A DNA stretch of 64,000 bases from Symbiodinium natans (GCA_905221605.1 CAJNDS010002203.1:238246-302245); one strand, 5' to 3'. Counted from the first letter of the stretch, positions 1 through 12,488 are shown. The notes: generated from the sequence alone by a model not told the origin. A program made the numbers and translations.

Positions 1-130
1 GCACCAAACCCTGAACTTCCCCTAAACCCTGCGCACACGGTGACTCGCGTGGAGGGAAAGGACACGAAGCTCTTCCAAGGCCCAATGAAGTGGCGACCTC
101 CTGCCAGGGACCAGATTTAGGCTTCATTTC

Positions 131-252
131 ATATGAAGTAGGGTATACATTTCTTGTACCCCCAAAAGGACACCCGGTATATACACTCACCAATATTAAA
201 AGGAACCTTATATACACTCACCAAAAACAGTAATATAAACCCTGCTTCATAT
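131..252. mobile_element. Family F inverted-repeat element
   Basis: The ends CATATGAAGTAGGGTATA and ATAAACCCTGCTTCATATG are inverted repeats. The interior has two copies of a segment ending TACACTCACCAA. Related copies lie at about 12815-12936 and 62515-62700. Confidence 0.75.
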
Positions 253-812
253 GGGTTCCTAGATTTTGCGGCATTAGGAAGTTGTGGTGCTTGGGACGAC
301 GCTTTCTGGAGCTGCGGGAACCAAGTGGAGCAGCAGAGCTGCTTCAAATGCTTCGACCCTAAACCCCAAACCCTAAAAACCCTAAACCCTAAACCAGCCT
401 GCTCAGGGCTACGCGGTGTGGGTCTACTTCGTTTCGTTGCAGTTAAAGGGTCTGCAGGTCCAATGGGCTCAATTGCACCTCTTTTCACATCCTTCTGGCG
501 CCACCCTGAAACAAACAAGAAGCTCTGACCCATCGCCTTAGCGGCTCTCAGGAAATCCCCAGGTCAGGGTTTAGAGTTCAGGGAGTTTAGGGTGTAGGGC
601 TTAGCCTCACATCCCCTGCCGACACCCTTGGGAGCCCAAGGCCTCACGGCCCAGCTCCCCCTCGAGCTTGCGGCCCTCCCCTGAATGCCCCGACCCGAAG
701 CAACGGGACATTTCCCAAAATAGGGCGGTACCCCGTTTATACCCCAAATAGAATAGAGACCCCTTAAAGGGACACCCCAAAAAGGGTACACCTATTTTCG
801 GAAACCCCCAAG

Positions 813-893
813 TCCTTCGTAGATGTTGTCGGGATCAATCTGTCGCGTGATGAGGTTCATGGTCAGCCCATACTGCAAAGGAGTGAGCGTGCC
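813..893 (-). CDS. Coding exon of an unidentified gene
   Basis: After an AG-G acceptor the minus strand encodes TLTPLQYGLTMNLITRQIDP followed by DNIYEGL, with no stop and a protein-like composition. It lies downstream of VPS18 in the same direction. I do not recognise the family. The donor side is uncertain. Confidence 0.5.
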
Positions 894-1579
894 TGACGGT
901 GATGCGAGACCCTTTGCTTGGAACCCAGCAGGCCTCCGGAGTAGCTTAACATCTTGAACTCGGTTGCCCAGTAGCTTGGGACAAAAGAGGGTGCCCTTTT
1001 TGCGGTGTCTAGAAGGGAACCTACCGGGAACCTACCCCGCCCCCCCACCCCCCCCCTCCCCCCCCTTAAAAAAAAAAACAAAAAAGAAAAAAGGGCACCA
1101 CCGGGCATCCTAGTGAACCTTACGCCCAAACCCTAAAACCGAACGAACTCTAAGACCCAATACCCTAAACCCTACGTACGCACGCGAACTCGAGTCCTTC
1201 TGCCTTGCCTCCTCTCCTCAAAATGATACACCGAAACCTGAAGCCCAAAACGCCATAAGGACTGCCGTCTCTTTTTGGTATTTCCCCAAAATGGGGGCAA
1301 CCCCCTTGTCATCATTCCCCAAAATACGATACTTCTCATTGCAGAACCCCTCACAAATCCCTCATTTGGGGCTTGTGGTTCTAAATCCGAGCCCGATTCA
1401 TCATTTCACAGGCTTAGGTAAGGAGAAGCCCTGGCACCATAAATCCTAAAACCTAAGCCCTAAACCTTAAACCCTCGCTCTCTCTCCCAGGCATCAACCC
1501 TAAACCAGCTACCGCTGGGCCCATCACCTGGAGTTTAAGGTTAGGCTTCGTACGCCTTCGACGTACCAGGTGGGAAGGC

Positions 1580-1694
1580 GTACCCAGAGACTCCAAAACC
1601 CTTAGTTAAGGTATATCCCTTAATTTATAACAGGAACCCTTATATGATTTAAGGTATATTCCTTAATTAAGGGGTTTTGGAGTCTCTGGGTAGC
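1580..1694. mobile_element. Inverted-repeat element (family N)
   Basis: The ends TACCCAGAGACTCCAAAACC and GGTTTTGGAGTCTCTGGGTA are perfect 20-bp inverted repeats around an AT-rich core with further TTAAGG symmetry. No coding capacity. I see no clear target duplication. Confidence 0.75.
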
Positions 1695-2108
1695 CCTGAG
1701 TCCGGTGGCGTGGGTTTCACGCAGCAGCGGGCGAATTTACCCTGTTACCCTGCTACCCTGTTAGCCTGCATGTCAGCTGGCTACTCTGCTACCTTAAACC
1801 CTAAACCCGAAACCTTAAACCCCAAACCCTAAACCCAAAAGGCCTAAACTCTGTCGACCTAGCAGTGGTGTCCGGCGCCATACAATAAAATGCTCTGCCC
1901 TCGTGCAGGGGGAGACACCCTCACCACCCTCAACCCTAAACCCATATAAAGCCTACACCTTAAGAGCCTAAAACGCGAAAACCCTAGACCCTAGACGCTG
2001 CCCCCAAGCCCTGCGGGCCTACAGAGAGCAAGAGGAAGACAAGGCAGCAGCAGCTGCCGGCTGCGGCCGCCAGCGGCTTTTGGCCGGCTCTCTGACCTGC
2101 GAGAGTCA

Positions 2109-2314
2109 GATTCGGGTTTAGGGTTTAGGGTTTAGGGTTTAGGGTTTAGGGTTTAGGGTTTAGGGTTTAGGGTTTAGGGTTTAGGGTTTAGGGTTTAGGG
2201 TTTAGGGTTTAGGGGGTTTTTAGGGTTTAGGGTTTAGGGTTTAGGGTTTAGGGTTTAGGGTTTAGGGTTTAGGGTTTAGGGTTTAGGGTTTAGGGTTTAG
2301 GGTTTAGGGTTTAG
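2109..2314. repeat. Interstitial TTTAGGG array, about 29 units
   Basis: About 205 bp of near-perfect TTTAGGG, with one irregular unit in the middle. It ends abruptly in unique GC-rich sequence on both sides. Confidence 0.97.
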
Positions 2315-2829
2315 GGCGTGCCAAACGGGAGCGCGCTTTGGGAGCGCGCGGTAGTCTGCAGACCTACCCACCCCAAGACCGCCCACTTACAACTCTCAAG
2401 GAGTTAAGACCTTTTATTTTTTTACCAAGCATCACATGAGTCAGCACTCACGCCCTTTTGGGATTTCCACAAGGTGCGTGGACCAGGCGCAAAGCTGCAG
2501 CAGACGGAAACGAGGCAGGGTCCGTGCAGGGCTAAGGGACGGGCCAGGAACAGAGAAAGGCAGCGAGGCTTGGTTGGCGCGAAGGGGCTCCAGCCAGGAA
2601 GAACACACAGTGGACAGCTTGGGTTGGGCAGAGCGCCACGGAAACAGGGCTGGTGTGGTGGATAGCTTGGCTTGGCGCTGGGGTGCCGGGCCAGGGTCAG
2701 GACCAGGCACAAAGTTGCAGCAAACGGCAGGACTTGGCGCGAAGGGGCTAAAGCCAGAGAGGGAGAGCACCCCGACAGAAGTTGGTGCGCGGACAGCTTG
2801 GTTTGGCGCAAGGGGGTAAGATGACTCAA

Positions 2830-3070
2830 ACAGGCCAGAGGTCAGGACTAGGGCCAGAGCCAGGGCCAGGGTGCAAAACTAGTCAGGCCCCTCCAAGGCC
2901 TGTCAGGGCTCGGGCCACCACAAAAACTAGTCAGGTCAGGGCCAGAACCAGGGCCGGGCCAGGGCTGGGGCCAGAGGGCCAGACAGGCCAGAAAAGGCCT
3001 GGCCAGGGGCAGGGCCAGTGCTAGGGCCAGGGCCAGGGCCAGGCCCAGGGCCAGGGCCCAACACCACGCC
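2830..3070. repeat. GGGCCA minisatellite
   Basis: An imperfect 6-base repeat (AGGGCC) with GC-rich flanks. Long frames on both strands here are by-products of composition. Confidence 0.75.
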
Positions 3071-3320
3071 AGAGGGCCAGGGTCAGGGGCCGTCCCAGCA
3101 GGCCCTCCAATGCAGGACCCCACCATGTGCGCGGAGCTTGGGGTTTAGGGTAATATAATATAATACAGTGACAACTGCTGACTCGGCCTGTGCCTGCCTG
3201 GAGGGTAAGCCAGCCTGGAGGCCAGCTCGGTCGCCCGCCTGGGGCTCCCTCGCAGGGTCTCACTGAGCGCTCGACCAGCGCCCGCCTACCCCAAAAGACA
3301 AGAGAGTGGGGTGGCGGGCG

Positions 3321-3535
3321 GGTTTAGGGTTTAGGGTTTAGGGTTTAGGGTTTAGGGTTTAGGGTTTAGGGTTTAGGGTTTGCCCTTCCCTATACCCAAA
3401 ACCCTAAACCGCTTTGGTGGGTTTGGGGTTTGGGGTTTGGGGTTTGGGGTTTGGGGTTTGGGGTTTGGGGTTTGGGGTTTGGGGTTTGGGGTTTGGGGTT
3501 TGGGGTTTGGGGTTTGGGGTTTGGGGTTTGGTTTG
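3321..3535. repeat. TTTAGGG array followed by TTTGGGG array
   Basis: Eight TTTAGGG units (3321-3380) and a short spacer precede about 16 units of TTTGGGG (3419-3533). The variant block is nearly pure, so the variant unit was itself amplified. It creates an open frame with a 7-residue repeat (GFGVWGL), which is not a gene. Confidence 0.95.
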
Positions 3536-4779
3536 CCACGCGACTGGCCACAGCGCTGCAGGGTCTACTGTGGCATCGTGTTAGGACATTGTAGGAATAG
3601 CGGGAGATCGTTTGTTTTTTTTTTTACTTGGCCTTACACACAGTCGCCAGCAAAGAAACAAAGCCCTTACCAACATACTGGTAACACAACACTCCTAGAG
3701 AACGTTGAGGGTTCTCCCTGTCTCTCACTTGGGGCGACTCCAGTTCTTCGGCCTAAGTCACCCTACAATTGCAAGACCGCAGCCTGTTCTTTGTACACGA
3801 AAAAACCCAGGATTACCGGCGGCCAGTTCCCCTTTGGAAGAATTTCACCCCAAAAGCTTAGGGTTTGGGGTTTAGGTTGTTTTTCGCCATCCGTCTAGCC
3901 ACAGCACTGCGGGGTTCGCTTGCCGGAAGTAGGTTAGGGGTTTAGGGCTTAGGGTTTAGGGGCTTTAGGCTTTAGGGCCTGGGGCTAGGATACGTTTCGA
4001 GTTCGAGGGAAGCTTTATAGGGGCTTCGGTTTAAGGATTGAGGTTTGGGGCACATCCTAAACCCTAAACCCTAAACCCTAAACCCTAAACCCTAAACCCT
4101 AAACCCTGAGGTTTGGGGCACATGGGGCTAGCCGGATGGAATTGGTGTTTCAGGTTGATACGGGTACCTCTGGCCTCCACGGTGCTTGCGGATTTAGGGC
4201 TAACCTGTTGCCTTTTGTCTACCCGAACCCTAAGCCCTAAACCCTTTTGAGCCAGGAGCTTGGGATATGAGACGACACGCACACACACACACACTACCAC
4301 ACACTGTCACCTTAAGCCCTAAACCCTAAACCCTAAATCCTAAACCCTAAACCCTAAACGCCAAAGCCTAAACCCCTAGGAGCAAGTACAACCCGCGGCG
4401 CGTTTGGGGACCCTTCTGGGCCGAAGGCCTAGGCAGCTTCCTGGAGCCTTAGCCCTGGACTCCAAAGCCCTTTGCTGCTATCCCTAGGGTTTAGGGTTTA
4501 GGGTTTAGGGTTTAGGCTTTAGGGTTTGGGGTTTAGGGTTTAGGGTTCAGCAGCTCATGTACTAGCTTTCACTAGTCGAGCTTTTTCATCGTGTGATGGA
4601 GAAGTACCCACCCACCCAGAGAATCCCACATCATTAAGGCAATACACAATTCTCATTTTCAGCTGCATCTTGAACCCTACACCTTCAGCATCAAGTTATA
4701 CCCCTAAACCCGGCCTGCACATTCGAAGCCGGTGTGAAGGGGGTAGGGGGGGTTGGGGTTGGGTGGGGTGACGGTTGTG

Positions 4780-4912
4780 CCTATGCCCACGAAGGTTTGT
4801 GCCTGTGCCCACGAAGGTTGTGCCCATTCGTGAGCACAGGCACACACTTTGGTGGGCATAGGCACAGCGTGCGTATGCACGAAGGTTTGTGCCTATGCCG
4901 ACGAATCCATTA
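4780..4912. repeat. Direct and inverted repeats of a GTGCCTATGCCCACGAAGG unit
   Basis: The motif GTGCC(T)(A/G)TGCCCACGAAGG occurs three times on the plus strand and twice, shortened, on the minus strand (GTGGGCATAGGCAC). The block can fold into a stem. No function is recognised. Confidence 0.8.
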
Positions 4913-5857
4913 GGGTATGTACATATATATGTATATACATAGTAAGAGAGGTTTAGGGTTTAGGTTTTAGGTTTTAGTTTAGGGTTTCGGGAGTTAGGGT
5001 TTAGGGTTGCAATTCCCTACATCACCCTTACAAGGAAGAATGTCTTTTATTTTTGGAGGGTTCTTAAGCGAATAGTAGTTTGACGGCAGGCGTGGAGATG
5101 ATACGCCCAAAAACCGCCCCCCCCCGCCCTGCGGCGCAAGAGTGCCCTCGAGGCCTCATACACCTCCAGACTCTGCACCCTAAATTAGGCCATGGCGCGC
5201 ATCAGGCTGCTTTAAGGATTTTGGGTTCAGAATTTGAGGGGGCTTAGACCCTACACCCTGCACACCGAACACTGAACCCGAAGCCCAGCGCCTGGAACCC
5301 CAAACCCTAAACCGTGACACCCTAAACCCTAAACCGTGACACCCTAAACCCTAAACCCTAAACCCCAAACCCCAAACCCCAAACCCCAAACCCGAAGCCC
5401 TCTTTGGGAGCATTGAGGGCGTTTCGTGCGGCCACAAAGCGCCTTGTTGGAAAGGCACAAGCAGCTGCTCAAGCTCAAAGGGATGCCGAGCCTTTCGTGC
5501 AGGAGACTCTGCTCCGAAGGGGTTTAGGGTTTAGGGTTTAGGGTTTAGGGTTTAGGGAACCAGTTGTTCGCTCCCGTACTTCGAAACCTGGTGAGAAGCC
5601 CCAAACCCTAAACCAACAAGGTTTCCCCCTCTGCCCCGAAAAATGACCCTGGAAGTTCTTCCTTCGCCTAGACTGCTATTTGCTTTTCTGAAGCCCCCAA
5701 AATTCTAAAACTATTCTTCCATAGACGGGTAACAAAGGGCTTCTTTGTCTTCTTTCTTGGGAGGGGTTCTTAAGCAAATCGTAGAAGAACCTAGGGAGTT
5801 CACAGGGTCCCTAAACCCTTAACCCTAAACACTAGGTATGTTTATTGAGACTCAGCG

Positions 5858-5926
5858 AGCCGGTGCCTGCTGCCATTCCGCAGCTTGCGCCTGCCGGTAG
5901 CCCTCGAGGTCGTCCATGGCGGGGAG
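5858..5926 (-). CDS. Coding-like segment, unidentified
   Basis: The minus strand encodes AMDDLEGYRQAQAAEWQQAP, a helix-like charged segment between two telomeric arrays. Exon ends are not fixed. Confidence 0.35.
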
Positions 5927-5930
5927 AGTT

Positions 5931-6085
5931 TAGGGTTTAGGGTTTAGGGTTAGGGTTCAGGGTTGAGGGTTTAGGTTTTAGGGTTACCCTAAACCCTAAA
6001 CCCTAAACCCTAAACCCTAAACCCTAAACCCTAAACCCTAAACCCTAAACCCTAAACCCTAAACCCTAAACCCTAAACCCTAAAG
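5931..6085. repeat. Head-to-head TTTAGGG / CCCTAAA arrays
   Basis: A short, slightly degenerate TTTAGGG tract (5931-5984) meets a clean CCCTAAA array (5985-6085) at GGGTTACCCTAAA. The two G-rich strands point at each other, the arrangement left by end-to-end telomere fusion. Confidence 0.95.
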
Positions 6086-6647
6086 GGTTTAGCGTTCAGG
6101 GATTAGGTCTTTGGGGAGGGTTCATATCGGGCTTAGGCCTGCAGATGCCCTCAGAGCCGCGAGGCTTTAGGCTTTCAAACTGAAATGTGTGGGCTTCGCA
6201 CGCTCACGCTCGCGCGAAGCAGGCAAGGCAATTGGGTTAAGGGCTTTGGGCTTCGAAATGCTGGCTACCCTAAACCGTATACGCCCGAAACTAAGCCCGA
6301 AACCCTGAGGTTTGAAGGGCCCTCAGCGCGCTGTGAGCTCGGGCAGCTGTAGGCGTTGGGCTGCAACCCCTTTTTGAACCCAGTCTCCGCTACAGCAGAG
6401 CACTTTAGGCCGGGCTTTCGTCACAAACCCTAGGCTCTACCCTAGACCCTAAACCCTTAAACCCTAAACGCTAAACCCTAAACCCTGAACCCTGAACCCT
6501 GAACCCTAAACCCTGAAAATCCCAAACCCTGAAGGTTTCGGATCAAGGCCGCCCCCCCTTCACTTTTGTAAGCGTCGTTTCGCCCGAGCCGGGTGCAAAG
6601 CAGCATCTCCTGACTGAGCTCTATAAGCCTCTTTCTTTATGATAAGG

Positions 6648-6777
6648 TAACCCTAAACCCTAAACCCTAAACCCTAAACCCTAAACCCTAAACCCTAAAC
6701 CCTAAACCCTAAACCCTAAACCCTAAACCCTAAACCCTAAACGCTAACCCTAAACCCTAAACCCTAACCCTAAACCA
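6648..6777. repeat. CCCTAAA array
   Basis: About 13 clean units followed by units with CCCTAA and single changes. Confidence 0.95.
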
Positions 6778-6929
6778 CCCCGGACCCCAGCCCCAGACCC
6801 TAACCCAGCAAGCTCCCAGATGCCCATACATCGTGTAGATACCCTTGCTGCATTACATAACTTACTCTCCACTCTGCCATGAGCAATTCTCAAGTAGACC
6901 TTGACGGTGAACTTCAAACCCTAAAATCT

Positions 6930-7078
6930 TAGGGTAGTTACGTGGTCCCTTAAAAAGGGCACCTAAACGGGGATCCCTTAAATACCCCTTATAGACCCTA
7001 TACAACCCCGGGGCCCATAATTCAGAACCCTTTAAAGCAGGTAAGGGACCAGATTCAGGGCCCATGAAACTACCCTTG
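6930..7078. mobile_element. Family O inverted-repeat element, copy 1
   Basis: The left end GGTAGTTACGTGGTCCCTTA and the right end AAACTACC are shared, with a similar G- and C-rich middle, by a second copy at about 47440-47562. Confidence 0.6.
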
Positions 7079-7593
7079 GATAAACCCAAAACCCGAAACC
7101 CTATGACCCCCAAACCCTGCAAACCAAACACGCCCAAAGTCTGCAAACGCCCGACAATTACCCCTCTGAAGCTTATCAGGCCCTAAGGAGACGCTTTACA
7201 GCCCCTTTAGGGTTTAGCGTTTAGGGTTTAGGGTTTAGGGACAGGGGGGCAGGGTGGACCGCCTTTTTTTGGGTTCCCTTGGAGCATGGCTGTGGCGCAT
7301 GGGCGTCATCCCAGAGAGACTCTACGGCGCCCCTCCCCGAAGCCTTCTAAGCATTTTAACGGGTTTAGGGTTGAGGGTTTAGGGTTTAGGGTTTGTAGGG
7401 TTCAGGGTTGAAAGGGTCTAAAGGGTATAGGGTTTGTAGGGTTTATAGGGTATAGGGTTTAGGCTTTATAGGGTTTAGGCGGTTTAGGGTTTAGTCGCTC
7501 ACTCTCGCACATTAGGCAGGCAAGGTCCTTTTTAGGGTTTAGGTTCCCTAGAGCAACCTAGAGCAACCCAATCTTTGAACGCAGCAGGATACG

Positions 7594-7686
7594 GTTTAGG
7601 GTTTAGGGTTTAGGGTTTAGGGTTTAGGGTTTAGGGTTTAGGGTTTAGGGTTTAGGGTTTAGGGTTTAGGGTTTAGGGTTTAGGGA
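7594..7686. repeat. TTTAGGG array downstream of VPS18
   Basis: Thirteen clean units lie about 260 bp beyond the VPS18 stop codon in the direction of transcription. The 7690-7945 interval between them is probably the 3' untranslated region. I see no coding sequence there. Confidence 0.95.
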
Positions 7687-7945
7687 TACAGCTCCCTCAC
7701 CTTCAGCTATACACCAAGCTCGAGAGGAAGCGCCTTCACCGGGTGCCCTCGAGAGCACGAGTCTTAGCATCAGTTAAGGCATAGGTGTCAGGAGTCGACA
7801 GTTATAGGACTGCAGTAACCCTAAACCCTAAACCCTAAACCCTAAACCCTAAAACCTAAACCCTAGACCCTAGACGCTGGACCCGAAACCCTAAACCCTA
7901 GTAGGGAATCAGGCTCCTGCCACGGCAGGTAGTGACGAAGTCGTG

Positions 7946-10465
7946 TCACCCTGGTCCTATCGTCCAGGACTCGATTTCCTCAACCTCACTGGAATCCTTG
8001 GTAGCCCAGTGACCATATTATGATAAGGGCACCCTTTTTTGGGGCTTAGCTGCTTTATAAGGGAACCTTGAACCAAAAAAAAGGGATAAGGGTACCACTG
8101 GGCTAGCAAGAATCTAGTTCATGGTTGGTATAATATTAAAAACTTAAGTTTATATTCCCTATTTGGTTTGAGTACCCTTAAAAACGTAAAATGGTACCCG
8201 ACTATGACAAAGAATCGATGAAGGGCTTCAGTATGGTGTCGATCATGAGCTGGCCGCACAGTGGGCAGTCCTCGGCAAGGATGCCATCAAGCTCATCCTC
8301 CACCTCAAGGGGGTTTCCGATACTCGGGTTTGTGCCTTATTGGGGTCCTTCTTATAAGGGATCCTACTATTTGGGGGTTCTATCTAGGGGGTACCTTATT
8401 GGGGTCCTTCTTTCAAGGGATCCTAGTATTTGGGGGTTCTTATTTGGGGGTACCTGATTTCAGGGATCCTGCTATTTGGGGGTTCTTGTTAGGGGGGGGT
8501 ACCTTATTTTAAAGGATCCTACTACCTGGGGGCCTAAACCCTAAACCCTAAACCCTAAACCCTAAACCCTACACCCTAATTACCACACCTCTGCCAGGGA
8601 GGGCAGCACTTGCGCGGCTGGCTGCGCGCCAGCGGCAGCTGCCTGATGCTGCAGCCTCGCCGCCTCGAGCTTCAACACCTTAGTTGCTGGTTTAGGTTTA
8701 GGGTTTAGGGTTTAGGGTTAGGGTTTAGGGTTTAGGGTTTAGGGTTTAGGGTTTAGGGTTTAGGGTTTGGGGTTTGGGGTTTGGGGTTTGGGGTTTGGGG
8801 TTTGGGGTTTGGGGTTTGGGGTTTGGGGTTTGGGGTTTGGGGTTTGGAGTTTGGGGTTTGGGGTTTGGGGTTTGGGGTTTGGGGTTTGGGGTTTGGGGTT
8901 TGGGGTTTGGGGTGCGGGGTTCATAAACTTTCACTTCTATAGGGGATTGTAGTAGCCCAAAAAGTGTAAAGCGTACTCACTCAGCTACTAAGATACCTGC
9001 TCACGCGTCTGCGCGGAGAGCGATGGGAGAATCCTGGATCGTTCTTGCAAATGAACTCATGGAAGCGAACTCTATCCGACCCATCTAAACCCTAAACCCT
9101 AAACCCTAAACCCTAAACCCCAAACCTTTAAATGACGACCAAGGGTCAGCGCGCGCAGGCAGGCCTCATGGCAGCAGTGGCTGCACGCAAAGGCATAGAA
9201 GCCTTGGTAGCCCAGGAACCATCGCACAATAAGGGCACCCGTTTTTGGGTTAGCTACTAACCCTAAACCCTAAACCCTAAACCCTAAACCCTAAACCCTA
9301 AACCCTAAACCCTAAACCCTAAACCCTAAACCCTAAACCCTAAACCCTAAACCCTAAACAAAACAAAAAGGGGTAAAGGGTACCGCTGGGCTACCAAGAA
9401 GCGTTCCCGGATCACCTCCCCTCCGCACAGCTCGCAGGCTTGATCTTGGGCCACCACAATACCTACTTGGAGGTTCATGGGACTGAAGAACCCTAAACCC
9501 CAAACCCTAAACCCTAAACCCTAAACCCTGAACCCTGAACCCTAAACCACTTATAACTGGGCTTATAACCCTACTTATAATTGGGATAACCCCTATAAGG
9601 CCCTTTGGTATTATACGTAGGGTTATAAGTACAGTTATAAGTGGTTAGCAAGTACCATGAACCTTCAAGTATACATTGGGATGTTCCCCCTTTATACGAA
9701 CAGTCCTTAATAAGGCTTCTTGTACCCCCGATTATAATCCCGACTGAGGACTGTTAGTACGAGGGGGAACATCCCAACCCATACCGCGTTCTTGAAACTT
9801 CTGGCAACTAACTTCTTCGGCTTTCTGGGATGTTGTGTTGGGAGGAACAAGACTCAAGACAGCTTGAAAACAACAATGAAAAAAACAGCACGCTCAGCAG
9901 AACATCATGCAAGGGGCATCGCTCTTCTGCCTGCTTCAAGTCTTCCTTGAAGCCCTGCAAGGCCCGTCGGTGGTCGTCCATCTCTTGACGCAATGTGACG
10001 ATCTGACCTAGTCCATGGTTGGGATAATAAAAAAACTAAATTTCTATTCCTTATTGGGTTTAAGTGCCCTTAAAAATGTAAAATGTTGCCCAGCTATGAC
10101 AAAGTGACCCTCATAGGTGTCCAGGCACTCGCAGATCTCGGCCTTGAATGCGTCGATGGTCATAGAGTCCGGGAGGTAGGGCAGTACATCTCGGATGGTG
10201 AGCTCCTCGGAAGCCCAGTCATCATATCATACTCAGGGCACCCCCCATTTTTTGCTTGGCTACTGTATAAAGGGAACCCAGAACTTGGAACCTAAAAAAA
10301 AAAAACAAAGGGGTAAAGGGTACCACTGGGCTTTAGGGTTTAGGGTTTAGGGTTTAGGGTTTAGGGTTTAGGGGCTACCAAGGCTCCTGGGATTCCCGGA
10401 TCAGGCCAATGATCTTTTGGACATCGCAGGTTAAGGCCTCATGCTCGACGATGTGCAGCCACAGC
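7946..10465 (-). CDS. VPS18: VPS18 exons 15-23: end of solenoid, coiled coil and RING
   Basis: Exon 15 continues the solenoid with LWLHIVEHEALTCDVQ. Exon 16 has LTIRDVLPYLPDSMTIDAFK, a hallmark stretch of VPS18. Exon 17 encodes the charged coiled coil RQEMDDHRRALQGFKEDL. Exons 18 and 19 encode the first half of the RING (ACELCGGEVIRERF, then FYAFACSHCCHEACL), exons 20 and 21 an alanine-rich helical linker, and exon 22 the distal zinc-binding pair (EDCPLCGQLMID). Exon 23 ends the protein with EIESW and a TGA at 7948-7946. The junction between exons 19 and 20 is unresolved. All others keep frame. The RING is split by an intron between its first and second cysteine pairs. Confidence 0.92.
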
Positions 10466-11959
10466 CTTATATTACTTCTCCAATAACCAAGGGCAAAAAA
10501 AAGAGATTACACATTAACTATGAGTCCTACTGAATGAGGAAACCCCAACAGCAGCTGTTCGAGAAGTAAGCAGCTTTCGACGTGTCTTCTGGGACGAAGG
10601 TTTGCAGGCACTCTGCTTTGCTAGCGCGACATCCTCATGTTGAAGCGCCACGCCCACGGCCTCCTCGTGCATGCCCATAAGCCCGTATAGGAAGACCTGA
10701 GCCTTGACCAAGTCCCTCTGGCGGCAGACTCGAAGGGCAAAATGGGGATCCAGAAACGGATTGGACTCCTCGACTCTCAGAAGGCTTAGCAAGGAACCCT
10801 CCCCATCGCTTCCCCCCATCAAAACGGCGTCGGCGGGGGAGATTGCCTCCCCTTCCTGAGGGCTGTCTTCCAGGTGTTGGGCAGAACAAAGTACGAGCGT
10901 GTTGAGTATGGCAGTGCCCGTAGCCCAACCATAACGCTGACATGCCACACCGGCGCCCTCATCATCCACGCAGCTCGCTAGATTATGTAACAGGCTTCCT
11001 GTGCGGAAGGAGCTCGCCCGCACGTCTGCATGGCCAGAGAGCTCCATCGTGTGGCGGGCCGCGTGCTCCAGATAGCGCATGGCCTCCAACCTGTGCGTTG
11101 CTGAGGCAGTGGGTGAGTAGATGCCCGGCAGGACGAGCAGCGGATCAACGCTTGAAAGCTGTGGCCGCAACAGCAGCGAGACAAAGGCTTTGGGCTCAGC
11201 ACCGAAAAGAACTGGAGCAAAGCGACACGCCAGCTCTGAAGCACTAGAGCCCTTGAAGTCCGCGAGCTTCTGGATGGCGTTGCCGCAGTCTCGTCGGCTG
11301 ACGTGATGCAGGATCACTGTCGTGAAATCCCGCCTCATTTCGGCAAACTGGGCCAGCTCATCTAACCAGCCGTGGCTTTGCAAAAGGTGGTAAATGGTCG
11401 CATGGACATCTAGGTCACGGCTCTCTTTCAGGAGGTCCAGCAGTATATGCCGCTCTTCACCCCTGGGCTCGGAATTGCCCGTGAAGCCCGCGGCGTTGAG
11501 ACTTGCAAGGGAAATCTCCACAGCCCAAACATACAGCAACGCCCGCGTGACCTGGTCGTCTGCGCGCTTGAGTCGACAGCGGAGATACTCCACAAGCCCT
11601 GCCATCATACCTGCACCAAGGAATCGCAGGGCCACATGTTCAAAGGGAACAGCAGTGGCTTCAGCAAACTTCCTGGCTGCTTGGATGCTCTCCCCTTCTC
11701 GGAACAGCCAATCTGCATGGGCTGCAAGGACCCGCATCCGATGAGATTGCTTCTTGCAAGCCCCCAAGGCATCGTCGAATTGCTGAAGCCTCAAAAGCAA
11801 TGCCCACACATTTCCTGGGCCGCTCACATGACTCGTCAAGACTTAACAACAGCTGGACACGCAATTTCCTCAATTAGCGTCCCTTTTGGGTACCCGTTGT
11901 AAGGCGGCACCCTTTAAAAAGGGATCCCAAAATGTAAAAGCCTGCCCATATCTCAAACC

Positions 11960-11993
<34 letters not shown>

Positions 11994-12456
11994 CTCTGCC
12001 GATCCCCGCAATAAAAGGTTGCTGAGCATGACGGAGCTTCTGTCCTCCTTTTCAATGAGCAGCTCGAAAGCCTAGGTAGCCCAGCGGCCACTTAGGGTTT
12101 AGGGTTTAGGGCTAGGGTTTAGGGTAAGGGTACCCGTTTTGGGGTTGGTTACTTAATAAGGGGATTTTGAACCAAAAACGAAAGGGAAGAGGGTAACACT
12201 TTGGGATGATTATAACGGGGGGTACGAGAATCCCTATTAAGGGCTGTTAGTATTAGGGGGCACATCACAAGGTAACACTAACCCTAAACCCTAAACCCTA
12301 AACTCTAAACCCTAAACCCTAAATCCCTAAACCCTAAGTGGGCTACCAAGAAGCATGCCGCTCGGAACAGATCCAGAGCCTCTCGCCATGCTGGTCCCTA
12401 GCAAGGCTTCTGAGCGGTCCATACGTTGACATGGCCCAGTCCTTGGCAGAAGAGCC

Positions 12457-12488
<32 letters not shown>

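Larger units (their letters stand above)
1..7690. other. Repeat-rich stretch without an identified gene
   Basis: Apart from the elements, arrays and two coding-like segments listed separately, this region is a patchwork of short unique stretches, telomere-like tracts and C runs. The overlapping frames on both strands at 2422-2829 lie in very GC-rich DNA and show no family resemblance. Confidence 0.7.

Noticed and set aside
2422-2829. Long frames on both strands in GC-rich DNA
   Set aside because: Several frames on both strands are open at once, as expected from composition. No family motif, and no splice-site or duplication support.
3380-3898. 172-aa plus-strand frame beginning with repeated GFGVWGL
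   Set aside because: The repeated part is a translation of the TTTGGGG array. A 7-base unit gives a 7-residue period in every frame. The rest shows no motif.
8746-8952. Overlapping frames on both strands (PNPKPQT and GFGVWGL repeats)
   Set aside because: Both are products of the TTTGGGG array inside an introner in VPS18.
10635-11902. Several frames of 70-151 aa overlapping the VPS18 long exon
   Set aside because: They are shadows of the VPS18 solenoid exon, which has clear homology.
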